A stretch of DNA of 64,000 bases from NCBI RefSeq assembly GCF_900091595.1, contig NZ_FMCW01000007.1, positions 62,001 to 126,000 on the forward strand. The letters are read 5' to 3'. Made by a program: the position numbers and the translations under genes. The notes beneath the pieces are model-generated. The model ran no database searches. It worked only from the letters and a program-made list of their open reading frames with translations, and had not been told where the DNA came from. Position 1 is the first letter of the stretch. Every line of letters begins with the position of its first letter. Positions 16,726 through 26,000 of this stretch are shown piece after piece. The DNA comes from Micromonospora haikouensis (GTDB lineage: Bacteria > Actinomycetota > Actinomycetes > Mycobacteriales > Micromonosporaceae).

Positions 16726-18639
16726 TCAGCCGGTCGTGGCCGCGACCGGGGCGCCGGCCCACACGCAGCGGCCGTCGCGGCAGGTGACCAGCACGGCCAC
16801 CGGGCCCGCGGTCGCCGGGCCGGTGCCGGCGAACGACCCGTCGTCCTGCCGGGCCAGCGCGATCACCTCGACGGGGTCGCCCGGACACACCAGCTCCACC
16901 CGGACCGCCTCGGGGTGGGCCCAGCGCACCGCGACCCCGTCCGGGCCGGCGACCGCCGTGCCGGCGCCGCCGTCGTCGCCGGGGGCGGGCGGCGGCGACA
17001 GGGTCGCGGGGCCCGACCGCCCGCCGGGCCACGTGCCCGCCACGCACGCGGCGAACACGGCGAGGAACCGGTCGGCGGCCCGGGACCAGGTGAACTCCCG
17101 GGCGGTCGCCACGGCCCGCGAGCGGAGCGTGTCCACCAGCGGCGACCCGGCGCGGACCAGCGCCAGCATGCGGGCCAGGCCGTCGTGCACCGCGTCGGTC
17201 AGGTCCGGGTCGGCGACCCGGAAGGAGCGGGGCAGGGCGAGGCCCGTCGCCGTCGGCGCGTCCAGGTCGAAGGAGTGCCGGAAGTGGCGCATGCCCCGTT
17301 GCGCCGTGGCGACCGGCACGGCGCCGCTGGCCATGGCCTCGCCCATCGCCATCAGGAAGGTGTCCATCTCGAACTTCGCCGGGAACACGCACAGGTCGCT
17401 GGAGGCCGCCCAGTCCATCAGCTCCGCGGGCGGCATCGGCCCGGTGCGGATCCGGACCTGCCCGGGGTGGTCGGCGGCCAGCGCGGCGAGGTCGGGGTCC
17501 TGCGGCGGGTGCGGGGCCAGGCAGTGCAGCAGCAGGTTGAAGCGCTCGCCCTCGTCCAGCAGCCGCCGCACCCCCCGGAACAGCTCCCGCAGCCCCTTGT
17601 GCTCCACCGAGTACCGCCCGTTGTGGTAGACGGTCGGCAGCGCCGGGTCGAGGCCGAGCGCGGTCAGGGTCCGCCGCCGCTCGTCGCCGCGCGCCACGTC
17701 CAGCCACTCGTCGCCGATGGCGCACCCGCCGACCGTCAGCCGGTCCGCCCGCGACCACAGCTCGCGGCGGACGGCCAGCTCGGCGAAGAGCTGGGCGAAC
17801 GGCGTCTCGGCCTGGGTGAGGGCGTGTTCGAGCTGCCCCTCGGAGAGGAAGTCCACCGCGTCCGCCGAGCGGGCCACCAGGGCCAGCGCGCTGACGTAGT
17901 CGTGCCCCGGCCGCTGCGGCTGGTCGCGGTAGAGGAGGGTCTGCGGCAGGAACGCCCGCATGGCCCGGTGCAGCGGCGAGTCCAGGGGTGGATCCGCGAG
18001 CCCGTCGACGACCGTGGGGTCGGCGCCGAGGTCGCGCAGCAGGGCCCGGGCCTGCGGCGCGTAGACCTTGGTGTTGACCGGCAGGTTCGTCTGCACGGTC
18101 GACACGACGGGGAAGCCGTACGCCGACAGCGCCGCGGGCAGCAGGTGGTGCAGGACGGGCTCGTGCAGGTGCACGACGGTCTGCGCGGTTTCCTGGCCGG
18201 AGAGGAAGCGGGCGGCGAGGACCTGGAACACCAGCGGTTTCAGGAACGTCGGGTCGGTCCCCTCGGCGCCCGCCGGTGGGTGCAGGGTGTCGGTGTGGCT
18301 GTCGAGAATCTCGTTGCTGAGCAGGACCACGTCGATTCCCTCGACGGTCATCCGATAGGCGCGTGCGGATCCGTCCACCGTGACGCCGTCGGGGTGCCCC
18401 GGCCATCTGTCGGGGTCGACCGGAATGGTTATCTCGCCGGTGGACCGCCAATCCGTCTCGACGACGTCGTGGTCACGCCGCAGGAGTGGGATCAGCCCGT
18501 GCGCCGCGGTCAACGCGGTGACCCGGTGCCCTCGGTCGCGGAACTGACGGACCAGATTCCACAGGTAGACGGAGGTGCCCGCCTGCACCAGAGAGTCGTC
18601 GAATCCGGTGCACTCGAAATGGCATTCGATGATGTGCAA
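16726..18639 (-). CDS. Large GT5/GT4-like glycosyltransferase with C-terminal accessory domain, possible pseudoglycosyltransferase
   Basis: A 637-residue GT-B enzyme. The N-terminal 'VQAGTSVYLWNLVRQFRDRG' and 'HRVTALTAAHGL' resemble the opening of glycogen-synthase (GT5) proteins. The C-terminal half has 'TVYHNGRYSVEHKGLRELFR' (donor-binding Lys region) and 'SSDLCVFPAKFEMDTFLMAM', followed by 'MGEAMASGAVPVAT', matching the GT4/GT5 E-x7-E signature. The last ~85 residues, after a Pro/Gly linker, form a small beta-rich domain ('VAVRWAHPEAVRVELVCPG') like a starch-binding or CBM-type domain. Its place beside the cyclase operon suggests it couples an activated cyclitol to a sugar, as AcbS is reported to do. 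The TTG at 18637-18639 is chosen for the GGAAGGA seven bases upstream; the longer frame reaches 18717. Confidence 0.72.
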   Translation of the reverse strand: MHIIECHFECTGFDDSLVQAGTSVYLWNLVRQFRDRGHRVTALTAAHGLIPLLRRDHDVVETDWRSTGEITIPVDPDRWPGHPDGVTVDGSARAYRMTVEGIDVVLLSNEILDSHTDTLHPPAGAEGTDPTFLKPLVFQVLAARFLSGQETAQTVVHLHEPVLHHLLPAALSAYGFPVVSTVQTNLPVNTKVYAPQARALLRDLGADPTVVDGLADPPLDSPLHRAMRAFLPQTLLYRDQPQRPGHDYVSALALVARSADAVDFLSEGQLEHALTQAETPFAQLFAELAVRRELWSRADRLTVGGCAIGDEWLDVARGDERRRTLTALGLDPALPTVYHNGRYSVEHKGLRELFRGVRRLLDEGERFNLLLHCLAPHPPQDPDLAALAADHPGQVRIRTGPMPPAELMDWAASSDLCVFPAKFEMDTFLMAMGEAMASGAVPVATAQRGMRHFRHSFDLDAPTATGLALPRSFRVADPDLTDAVHDGLARMLALVRAGSPLVDTLRSRAVATAREFTWSRAADRFLAVFAACVAGTWPGGRSGPATLSPPPAPGDDGGAGTAVAGPDGVAVRWAHPEAVRVELVCPGDPVEVIALARQDDGSFAGTGPATAGPVAVLVTCRDGRCVWAGAPVAATTG

Positions 18640-18682
18640 GCGCGGTTCCTTCCAGGTGACATCCGTCCCCGGCGGACAACCG

Positions 18683-19912
18683 TCAGCGCTCGACCCCCGC
18701 TGACGGGACCGGGGCATTGTCCTGCTTTTCGCCGGAGCGGCTCGGTGCCCGCATCGCGGTGGCGCCCGCCGCGACGAAAACTGCGAGCACCACGGGAATC
18801 CACAACGCCGACGGCAATCCCACCACGGTCGCCGCGGCGCCGATGAGAATAGGCCCGAACAGGAATCCCAGATAGCCGATGCTGACCACGGTCGACAGGG
18901 CCCGGCCGGCGCGGCTCGGGTCCTGGTTTCCGGCGGCGGAGTAGACCTGCGGGGCGATGCACGACAGGCCGGCGCCCAGCAGCCCGAACCCGACGACGCC
19001 GGCGACCGGATGGTGCACCAGCAGGGCCGCGCCGAGGCCGCACGCCGCGAGCGCGCCGCTGAACCGCACCAGGGTGACGGGCCCCAGGGCGCGCACCAGC
19101 CGGTCGCCGAAGAGCCGGCCCACCGTCATCATGATCGAGAACGCGGCGAAGCCGTACGCGGCGAAGCCGGGGCTGGTCTCCAGGTTGTCCCGCAGGTAGA
19201 CGGCGCTCCAGTCGGCCGCCGCGCCCTCGCCGACGAGCGTGCACAGCACCAGCACGCCGAAGAAGACCAGCAGCAGGGACCGGCGGGAGGGCCCCTGCCC
19301 GGTGTCCGGTGAGCCGGCGGCGGCCTCCGGGGTGCTCGTCGCGGGCAGCACCCACAGCGCCGCCCAGACGGCCAGCACCAGCACCCCCGCGCCGACGGTG
19401 AGGAAGGTGGTGCCGACGCTGGCCCCGCTGCGCGCGAAGAAGCTGCCCACGATCGCCCCGAGGAAACCGCCGATGCTGTAGATGGCGTGGAACGACGACA
19501 TGATCGGTTTGCCCCAGGCCCGCTGGACCTCAAGGGCATTGGCGTTCATCGCGATGTTGAGCGTCCCGTGCGTCGCGCCGAAGAGGAACAGGGCGACGCA
19601 CAACACCACCAGGGTGCCGCTGTATCCGGGAAGGACGAGCAGCAGCCCTTCCAGGATCGCCGAGGGGATGAGCACGCGGGTGCTGCCGAAACGGTCGGTG
19701 AGTCGACCGAGCAACGCCATGCCGACGATGCAGCCCGCCGCGAAGGCCAGGAGCGCGAAGCTCAACCGGCCGTCACTGAGCCCGAGCTTCTCCTTTACCG
19801 CCGGAATCCGCGCGGTCCATACTCCCAGCGCTGTGCCGAACAGCAGGAACGCCAGGGACGTGGCGATTCTTCCGCGACGAATCCGACGGCGATCGACTGG
19901 TGCGTTGTCCAC
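18683..19912 (-). CDS. MFS transporter (YbjJ/Fucose-permease-like), likely exporter of the cluster product
   Basis: A 409-residue protein with about twelve hydrophobic segments in two halves, split by the hydrophilic 'PATSTPEAAAGSPDTGQGPS'. 'FLLFGTALGVWTARIPAVKE' at the N-terminus and 'LLGRLTDRFGSTRVLI' (the loop 2-3 signature) are typical of the MFS subgroup related to YbjJ. It is transcribed toward the glycosyltransferase, with a 43-base gap, so they probably share one mRNA. A cytoplasmic-membrane export role for the cyclitol product is suggested by position only; uptake of a sugar is possible. The GTG start at 19912 has no strong ribosome site. Confidence 0.85.
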   Translation of the reverse strand: MDNAPVDRRRIRRGRIATSLAFLLFGTALGVWTARIPAVKEKLGLSDGRLSFALLAFAAGCIVGMALLGRLTDRFGSTRVLIPSAILEGLLLVLPGYSGTLVVLCVALFLFGATHGTLNIAMNANALEVQRAWGKPIMSSFHAIYSIGGFLGAIVGSFFARSGASVGTTFLTVGAGVLVLAVWAALWVLPATSTPEAAAGSPDTGQGPSRRSLLLVFFGVLVLCTLVGEGAAADWSAVYLRDNLETSPGFAAYGFAAFSIMMTVGRLFGDRLVRALGPVTLVRFSGALAACGLGAALLVHHPVAGVVGFGLLGAGLSCIAPQVYSAAGNQDPSRAGRALSTVVSIGYLGFLFGPILIGAAATVVGLPSALWIPVVLAVFVAAGATAMRAPSRSGEKQDNAPVPSAGVER

Positions 19913-20332
19913 AGGGCCCCCTACCCAAGGCGGGCCCCGACACTACCGTGCCCGCCAGGGATACGCCATGAGGGAGAAAGCGGGGCGTCGTTGGCGTATC
20001 CGGGTGACGGGAATGAACAGGTTGGCGGGAATGGATCGGAGGGCGGGTCGATCCCGGCGTGGGGCACGACCCGGGCCGGGGCGTGGCCGCCCGCCACTCC
20101 GGACGCGCTCGCGGCGCGGCCCGTCGCCTTGCTATCCATCGGCGAACATCACTAGATTGGTCGTCGGGCGCCGCCGTGCCGTCGATCGCCGACCGGCCCG
20201 ACGGCTGATGGTCCGCCCGGAGCCGGGCATCCGCGTCGCGTCGCCGGTCGCGTCGCCATGCGAGCGTTCCCGCAGTTCCCCGTGCCCCCGTCGGCCGCGC
20301 CCGTGCGGTGGCACACCCTCGGAAGGAACCCG
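19913..20332. other. Intergenic region, no gene seen
   Basis: About 420 bases between the divergent MFS gene and the CBM2 protein gene. Open frames here read as low-complexity Arg/Pro/Gly sequence without motifs. It must hold both promoters; an AT-richer patch at 20130-20165 is a candidate. Only the GGAAGGA site at 20321-20327 before the next ATG is clear. Confidence 0.5.
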
Positions 20333-21574
20333 ATGAGGATCTCCCGCGCCCGTCTCACCCCGATCGTCGCCGCCGGGGCGGTCCTGGCCGCCGCCCTGGC
20401 CGGCGTCGGCCTGCCCACCGCCCCCGCGACGGCCGCCGCCGGCTGCCGGATCGACTACGTGCCCAACCAGTGGACCGGCGGCTTCACCGCCAACATCCGG
20501 ATCAGTCCCGGCGACACCGCCGTCAACGGCTGGACCGTCACCTGGACGTGGGGCGGCGACCAGCGGATCACCAACGGCTGGAGTGCCGAGGTCAGCCAGT
20601 CCGGTGCCACGGTGACCGCCCGCAACGTCGCCTGGAACGCCTCGGTGCCGGCGGGCGGCTCGACCGAGTTCGGCGTCCAGGGCACCGTCGGCGCGAACAC
20701 GGCCGGGCCGACCGGGTTCGCGCTCAACGGCGTACCGTGCAACGGCGCGACCCCGCCCCCGACGACGACCGCGCCGCCGACCACCCCGCCCCCGACGACG
20801 CCGCCGCCCACCACGCCGCCCCCGACCACGCCGCCCCCGACCACCCCGCCGCCCACGACGCCGCCGCCCACCACCCCGCCGCCCGCCGGCTGCGGCACGG
20901 CCGTGCTCTGCGACGGATTCGAGAACCAGACCGGCTCGGTGCCGTCGGGCGACTGGACGGTGGTCAACCCCGACTGCTCCGGCACCGGTACGGCGGCGAT
21001 CGACACCGCCACGACGCACAGCGGCAGCCGCTCCCTGCGCATCAACGGCACGGTCGGCTACTGCAACCACGTGTTCGCCCGGACCACCCGGGGCCTGAGC
21101 ACCCTCGGCGCGGTCCGGTACGCCCGGCTCTGGGTGCGGCACACCACCGCCCTGCCCACCTCGCACGTCACGTTCCTGGCCATGGCCGACTCCGCCGACG
21201 GCGGCAAGGACCTGCGGATGGGCGGCCAGAACGGCGCGCTGCAGTGGAACCGGGCCTCCGACGACGCGACGCTGCCGGAGCAGAGCCCGTCCGGGGTGGC
21301 GCTGAGCCTGCCGCTGGCCACCAACCGCTGGTCCTGCGTCGAGTTCATGGTCGACGGCGCGCAGGGCCGGCTGAACACCTGGGTCGACGGCACGGCGGTC
21401 ACCGGCCTGACCGTGGACGGCACCCCGACCCACGACATCGACGGGCAGTGGCTCAACCGCACGTGGCGTCCGCAGCTCACCGACCTGCGGCTGGGCTGGG
21501 AGAGCTACGGCGAGGGGGCCGACACCCTCTGGTTCGACGACGTCGCGGTCGGACCGAGCCGGATCGGCTGCTGA
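20333..21574 (+). CDS. Secreted CBM2 protein with Cip1-like catalytic/binding domain
   Basis: A 413-residue secreted protein. The ATG at 20333 follows GGAAGGA by 5 bases. Residues 1-35 are a signal peptide ending 'ATAAA'. Residues about 38-137 form a CBM2 cellulose-binding module ('CRIDYVPNQWTGGFTANIRI', 'VNGWTVTWTW', 'WNASVPAGGSTEFGVQG'), with the conserved tryptophans. A Pro/Thr linker of repeated PPTTP follows. Residues 186-413 ('CDGFENQTGSVPSGDW', 'HSGSRSLRINGT', 'TDLRLGWESYG') match the Cip1-like domain first described in a cellulose-degrading fungus and related to polysaccharide lyases; its activity is poorly defined. The protein probably helps attack plant cell walls, in keeping with the pectin locus further on. 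Confidence 0.82.
   Translation: MRISRARLTPIVAAGAVLAAALAGVGLPTAPATAAAGCRIDYVPNQWTGGFTANIRISPGDTAVNGWTVTWTWGGDQRITNGWSAEVSQSGATVTARNVAWNASVPAGGSTEFGVQGTVGANTAGPTGFALNGVPCNGATPPPTTTAPPTTPPPTTPPPTTPPPTTPPPTTPPPTTPPPTTPPPAGCGTAVLCDGFENQTGSVPSGDWTVVNPDCSGTGTAAIDTATTHSGSRSLRINGTVGYCNHVFARTTRGLSTLGAVRYARLWVRHTTALPTSHVTFLAMADSADGGKDLRMGGQNGALQWNRASDDATLPEQSPSGVALSLPLATNRWSCVEFMVDGAQGRLNTWVDGTAVTGLTVDGTPTHDIDGQWLNRTWRPQLTDLRLGWESYGEGADTLWFDDVAVGPSRIGC
20774..20887 (+). repeat. In-frame 15-base repeats encoding the Pro/Thr linker
   Basis: About seven successive copies of a 15-base unit encode Pro-Pro-Thr-Thr-Pro between the CBM2 and the Cip1-like domain. Codons alternate among CCG/CCC and ACC/ACG, so copies are similar but not identical. 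Confidence 0.85.
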
Positions 21575-23039
21575 CCGGCCGGGTCGGGCGGCCCGGACCG
21601 GGCCGGGCCGCCCGACCCGCGTTGGCGAGGATTTCACCGCCGCGTGCGGATCCGTTCCACCGCCACCCCTGGCCCACGCCGGCCGCCGTGCCCAGACTGT
21701 TCCTCGCGCCGGTCCGCGCGGTCCGGCCCCGCGCCGGGGAGGGCACCATGATCGAGGGGTACGCCTTCGGGCTGCCGTCGTGGCTGAGCATCGCGGATGC
21801 CGGCCCCACGGACGCGTCGGGGGAGCGGACCGTGTTGCCCGCAGCGCGCGCCCGCAGCCGGGCCGGCCTGTTCACGGCGCTGGTCGGCGCGCTCGACCTG
21901 CCCGGCCACGTCGGCCGCAACTGGGACGCGCTCGCCGACAGCCTGCGCGACCGGCTCGACGCCGGCCCGCTGACCCTGGTGGTCGACGAGGCCGCGCAGT
22001 TGCTCGCCGACGAACCCGTCGGACACCTCGGCCTGCTCCTGGCGGTCCTCGGCGGCGCCGCCGGTGACGCCCCGCACCCGCTGCGGGTGGTGCTGCGGGA
22101 CGCGCCGGAACGCGTGCCGGACGTGCGCCGCCGCACGGCGCGCGCCCTGCCGCGCCGCTGAGCCGGTCGGCGCGCCGCCGCGCCGCCGAGGCGACTGCGC
22201 ACGGCCGCCGCCGCTGAGCGGGTCGCGCCGGAGCCCGCGCCCGCCGGGGCCCGCGCGCTCACCGGCCGGTCGGGGCCCCGGCTTCCCGGCTGGTCGAGGA
22301 TCGCGGCGAAGCGTTCCTCGGCGAGGTCGAGCTGGCCGAAGATGTGCTCCTTGACCGCCGGCGCGAGCGGGGTGTCCGGCCGGGCGACCAGCTCCCGCAG
22401 GACCGGCACCAACGGGCGGTACTTCGCCGCCAGGGAGTGCACCTTCGGCCCGACGGTGTGGATCAACCCGACCCCGTTGTCGGTGAAGTCGGAGACCTTG
22501 ACCACCCGGGCCCACGGCTCGCGGTCCAGGCTGGCCGCCACGTGCTCCCGGTACTGCGCGTGCCGGTCCCGGCCCGGGTCGTACACCGGATTGGTGACCG
22601 CGCCGACCAGCCGCGCGACCCGCGGGCCGAACCGCTCGGCGAGCGCCGCCAGCGCCGCGGCCGTGGGGTCGCCGCCGGCCGCCGGCCCCGCGCGGTGCTG
22701 GCCCGCCAGCTCCGCCGGGTGGTCCTCCACCGCGTCGTGCAGCAGGCCGGCGACGATCACGTCCGCGTCGCGCACCTGGTAGTGGTGCATCATCCGGATC
22801 GCGACCCGCAGCAGGTGGTTCAGGTACGGCTCGCGCACCCGCCGGTCGTCGCGGTGCAGCTCGGCGGCGAGGTCGAGGGCGGCGGTGAGCCGGGCGCGAT
22901 CGTCCTCGTCGAACGCGCCGATCTCCAGCCGGAACCGTTCCCGCAGGCCGGGCTCGCCGTGGATCTCGGTGATCGCGTGCATGGGCATCGAGGCCAGGTA
23001 CGGCGGGAAGTCCATCCACCACTTATAGCTGATCTTCAC
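21477..23039 (-). CDS. HD-domain protein (RelA/SpoT-type hydrolase-like); true 3' end uncertain
   Basis: The conserved part covers about residues 1-260 (23039 to about 22260). 'YLNHLLRVAIRMMHHYQVRD' and 'VIVAGLLHDAVEDHPAEL' carry the HD metal ligands, and 'VVKVSDFTDNGVGLIHTVGP' with 'HSLAAKYRPLVPVLREL' fits SpoT-like HD phosphohydrolases. After 'LDLAEERFAAILDQ' the frame has no stop until 21477, and the remaining ~260 residues are Arg/Ala/Pro-rich, running antisense through the barstar gene and the end of the CBM2 gene. They are probably not native protein: a stop has been lost, a frameshift has occurred, or the gene really runs through. The GTG at 23037-23039 is the chosen start; an ATG at 23015 is an alternative. 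Confidence 0.5.
   Translation of the reverse strand: MKISYKWWMDFPPYLASMPMHAITEIHGEPGLRERFRLEIGAFDEDDRARLTAALDLAAELHRDDRRVREPYLNHLLRVAIRMMHHYQVRDADVIVAGLLHDAVEDHPAELAGQHRAGPAAGGDPTAAALAALAERFGPRVARLVGAVTNPVYDPGRDRHAQYREHVAASLDREPWARVVKVSDFTDNGVGLIHTVGPKVHSLAAKYRPLVPVLRELVARPDTPLAPAVKEHIFGQLDLAEERFAAILDQPGSRGPDRPVSARAPAGAGSGATRSAAAAVRSRLGGAAARRPAQRRGRARAVRRRTSGTRSGASRSTTRSGCGASPAAPPRTARSRPRCPTGSSASNCAASSTTRVSGPASSRSRRLSASASQLRPTWPGRSSAPTSAVNRPARLRARAAGNTVRSPDASVGPASAMLSHDGSPKAYPSIMVPSPARGRTARTGARNSLGTAAGVGQGWRWNGSARGGEILANAGRAARPGPGRPTRPVSSRSGSVRPRRRRTRGCRPPRRSSPSPAAGR
21580..21619 (+). terminator. Hairpin after the CBM2 protein gene
   Basis: Two 17-base arms (21580-21596 and 21603-21619) are exact reverse complements, with a 6-base loop, 6 bases after the stop codon. 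This is a strong GC-only intrinsic terminator candidate. Confidence 0.7.
21748..22161 (+). CDS. Barstar-family (ribonuclease inhibitor-like) protein
   Basis: A 137-residue protein. 'RSRAGLFTALVGALDLPGHV' and 'GRNWDALADSLRDRLDAG' give the barstar signature: the helix leading to 'G.NwDAL.D.l', in which barstar contacts its ribonuclease. 'LTLVVDEAAQLLAD' and 'HPLRVVLRD' are the following strands. Barstar proteins inhibit barnase-like ribonucleases in the cytoplasm; no barnase-type gene is visible nearby. The ATG at 21748 has GGGGAGGG upstream. The whole gene lies opposite the 3' part of an HD-domain reading frame, so one of the two annotations must be limited; I think this one is the real gene here. 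Confidence 0.72.
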   Translation: MIEGYAFGLPSWLSIADAGPTDASGERTVLPAARARSRAGLFTALVGALDLPGHVGRNWDALADSLRDRLDAGPLTLVVDEAAQLLADEPVGHLGLLLAVLGGAAGDAPHPLRVVLRDAPERVPDVRRRTARALPRR

Positions 23040-23085
23040 CGTCCGTGGGCCTCGTCGTCGGTGTTGCGACGGCACGGTCGACACC

Positions 23086-26000
23086 TCAGCGCCGCCAGGT
23101 GGGCAGCTGCCGTTCCGACATCTGCTGCCAGAAGCGTCTCAACGATCGCCGGTTGGCGTTCTGCCACGGCGCCCGGGCCTCGAAGACGTAGCGCAGGGTG
23201 GCCAGGTCCCGTTGCCGCGCGCAGAAGTTCTGGTCCATCTCGTGTGGCATCCGCTCGCCCCGGGTGGGCAGCGGGCACAGCCGGAAGTCGCAGTCGTCCA
23301 GGCAGGTGGCCCCGGGGTCGCACCGGTCGCTGGCGTGCAGCGTGCGCGATGGCTGCATCGCCGAGCGGTCGTTGGTGAGGCAGGGCGGCAGGTCGCAGCG
23401 GTCCGCGCGGGCCAGCCGCTCCTCGCGTGCGGCCAGGGTGTCGCCCCGGTCGGCCAGGTTGAGCAGCAGCATGATGTCGGCGATCAGCCGCTGTGCCCTG
23501 CGGTTGAGTTCGCTCCATCCCATGGAATCGGGCACCCACAGCCGCTGTTCGCTTCGAACGTACGCGGAACCGCTGCACGAGCCGACCCGGCTGGCGATCT
23601 CCCGCTCGTCGATCCAGCAGTATCGTTCGGGCATTCGGGTCAGGAGGGCGTACGTGCACAGCCGACCCACCTCGAACACGAACGGGTGTCCGACACATCG
23701 CTCACGCCCGGGCACCGCCCTCCCCGCGGCATGGATCCACTGCTGGACCAGGCCGTACGGGTTGGAACCGCGCCCCCGTCGAGGCACGGGTTCCAGCGGA
23801 TCGTCGGGGAGTGAGAGCAGGGTCAGGGCCTGGATGAGGGCCAGATGGCTGTACCAGAAGCGGGAGTTCCGCAGGGCGAACTCCGCCTTCTCGATCAGGA
23901 AGCTGCGATCCCAGTGCGGTCGGCCGACGGGCAACCGACGCATGTTGGCCGCGAGGCGAAAGCCCTGTGCGAGCGCCATCTCCGACGTGATCGACATACT
24001 CCTGTGCCCCGGCTCGTGGGCGGCCAGCTCACCCAGCCATTCGGCGAGGGCGGCTCGGCTCTGCCTCTCCCGCAGCTCGCCGGGCACCTCCGAGCCGGCG
24101 TCCTCGACCGTGGACAGGTACAGCAGCGGCACCACCCAGCCACGGAGTTGCTGTTTCTTCATCGCTCTCTTCTGCTGCTCGGGGCTGATTTCCGAGTGCA
24201 GACTCATGCTTACGGGGCGCAGCAGGTCAGACCGGAGCAGGGAAGCACTGGCATCCACTCCGCCGAGCCCCAGCTCCCGGGCTGCAGCCCACCGCACTCG
24301 GTACGATCGTTCCCCGGCGGCCAGCCCGAAGAGGGCCTCGTAAGGCGGCGCGAGTAATGGGCGACGTTGGTCGATCGCCGAGTGTCTGCGTCGGTCGGTC
24401 ACCAGCCGGGCTGCCTCCCCTATGCGCCGCACCACCTCCAGCTTGGCCTCGTCGAGCGGGCGGTCGCGGACGCCGTGCTGATACTGCGGCCATCTGCGGG
24501 CCAGTTCCCTGACCAGTCGGCAATGCTGGGGCAGGGAGGCACTCGTGTCGATCTCCAGGGCTGCGGCGTAGAACTCCAGTTGCCAGCAGGGGTTGGGCTT
24601 GCGGGGGGGGGGGGGCTTCTTGCCAGAGTCGCTGCACCATATCGGCGGCGTCGTCCGTTCTGCTACGGGTATTGGACCAAACCGCTCGCAACGCGGATGG
24701 TCTGGTGAGAAGCGGCTTGTGCGTCGAACGGTCGTGCTCGAGGCACCGGGAGAGCAGGCGCATCGCGGTCAACCCCTCACGGCTGGGTGAGCCGGTGACG
24801 AGCAGGGGCAGCAGCCAGCTCCGCAGTTCGGGATCGGCGAGCAGTCGTCCGCCAAGGTATGCCTGGATGTCTCCGTGCTGGAACCGAATCCCGTCGCTCT
24901 GCGCATCGACGAGACCCAACTGGCTGCCCTCGGTCGCGGCATGCGCGAGGGTGTCGCGTTCCCGAAGGTCCCATTCGCCGGTCAGTTTCCGCGACAGCAA
25001 GTCGAACAAGGGCCTGTTGCGCGATTTTGGATCCGCCCAGTGGCCGTGGTCGGTGAGGTCGTCGTATGTCACCTGGAGCGAGTCTCGTAGGAACCCCGCG
25101 CAGGCGAACGCGGAGATGACCAAGAGGGTGTCCTCGCGTTCCCGTCTGTCCCGCGCGAAGTCCTCCCGGAGGTAGCCGTCGAGCAGCGCGTCACGCCAGG
25201 CGCTGAGCAGTTCCCAGCGGGCGGCGTAACGGTCCACTGGACGACTCACCACGTCGGGATCCGACTGGTAGCCCGTTCGGTAGCGCAGGCGACCCTGCTG
25301 GTTAAGATCCCGGATGATTCGTAGGAACAGCGGGGATTCCGTGACGTCGGCGGCGAGCACCATGTCGATGACCGGCGCCCAGGCGGCCGGATGCGACCGG
25401 TCCTTGCTGGTGAGGGCGTAATCCAGGGCGGCGCCCTCGCCCAGCGACTCCACGGCCACTATTATCGCGGGCATCCCGCGCAGCGGGTCGTAGGGACGTG
25501 ACGCGATGACCAGCGGCAGGTGGTCGTCGGCTGCCTTTTCGATCGCGGCCCGGATGACGCTCTCGCCGCTGCGTGACTTGTCCGCCTTCGTCGTCTCCTC
25601 CAGGCCGTCGGCAAGGACCGCCAACCGGTTTCCCCAGCGCAGCATGCGCCAGAGCCGAGCACCCTGCGAGTCGCTGTACAGGCGCGCGTTGATCTCTTGG
25701 AGGAAGCGGTCCCGGGCCATCTGCTCGAAGTCCAGGTGGTTCTTGTCCTGGGCGTCGTGCAACCGGATCGGGATCGGCAGGATCCCCCGGCGCGCCAGCT
25801 GCCTGGTGAGCGCGACCAGGGTGGCCGTCTTGCCGCTGCCGACCCCGCCCACGATGATCGTCGGGCAACGCACCCGATCGTCGCGGATCCGCTCGATCAG
25901 CACCTCGCACAGCTCGCGTCGGCCCACCACCTGGTCGATGTCGTCGTTCGCGGTCTGCACCAACTCGTACGGCCGCGTCTCCGCGCGCCTGCGGTACCAG

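Noticed and set aside
20774..20887. Possible CRISPR or minisatellite array
   Set aside because: The repeats are in-frame 15-base units encoding a Pro/Thr linker between two domains, with no spacers.
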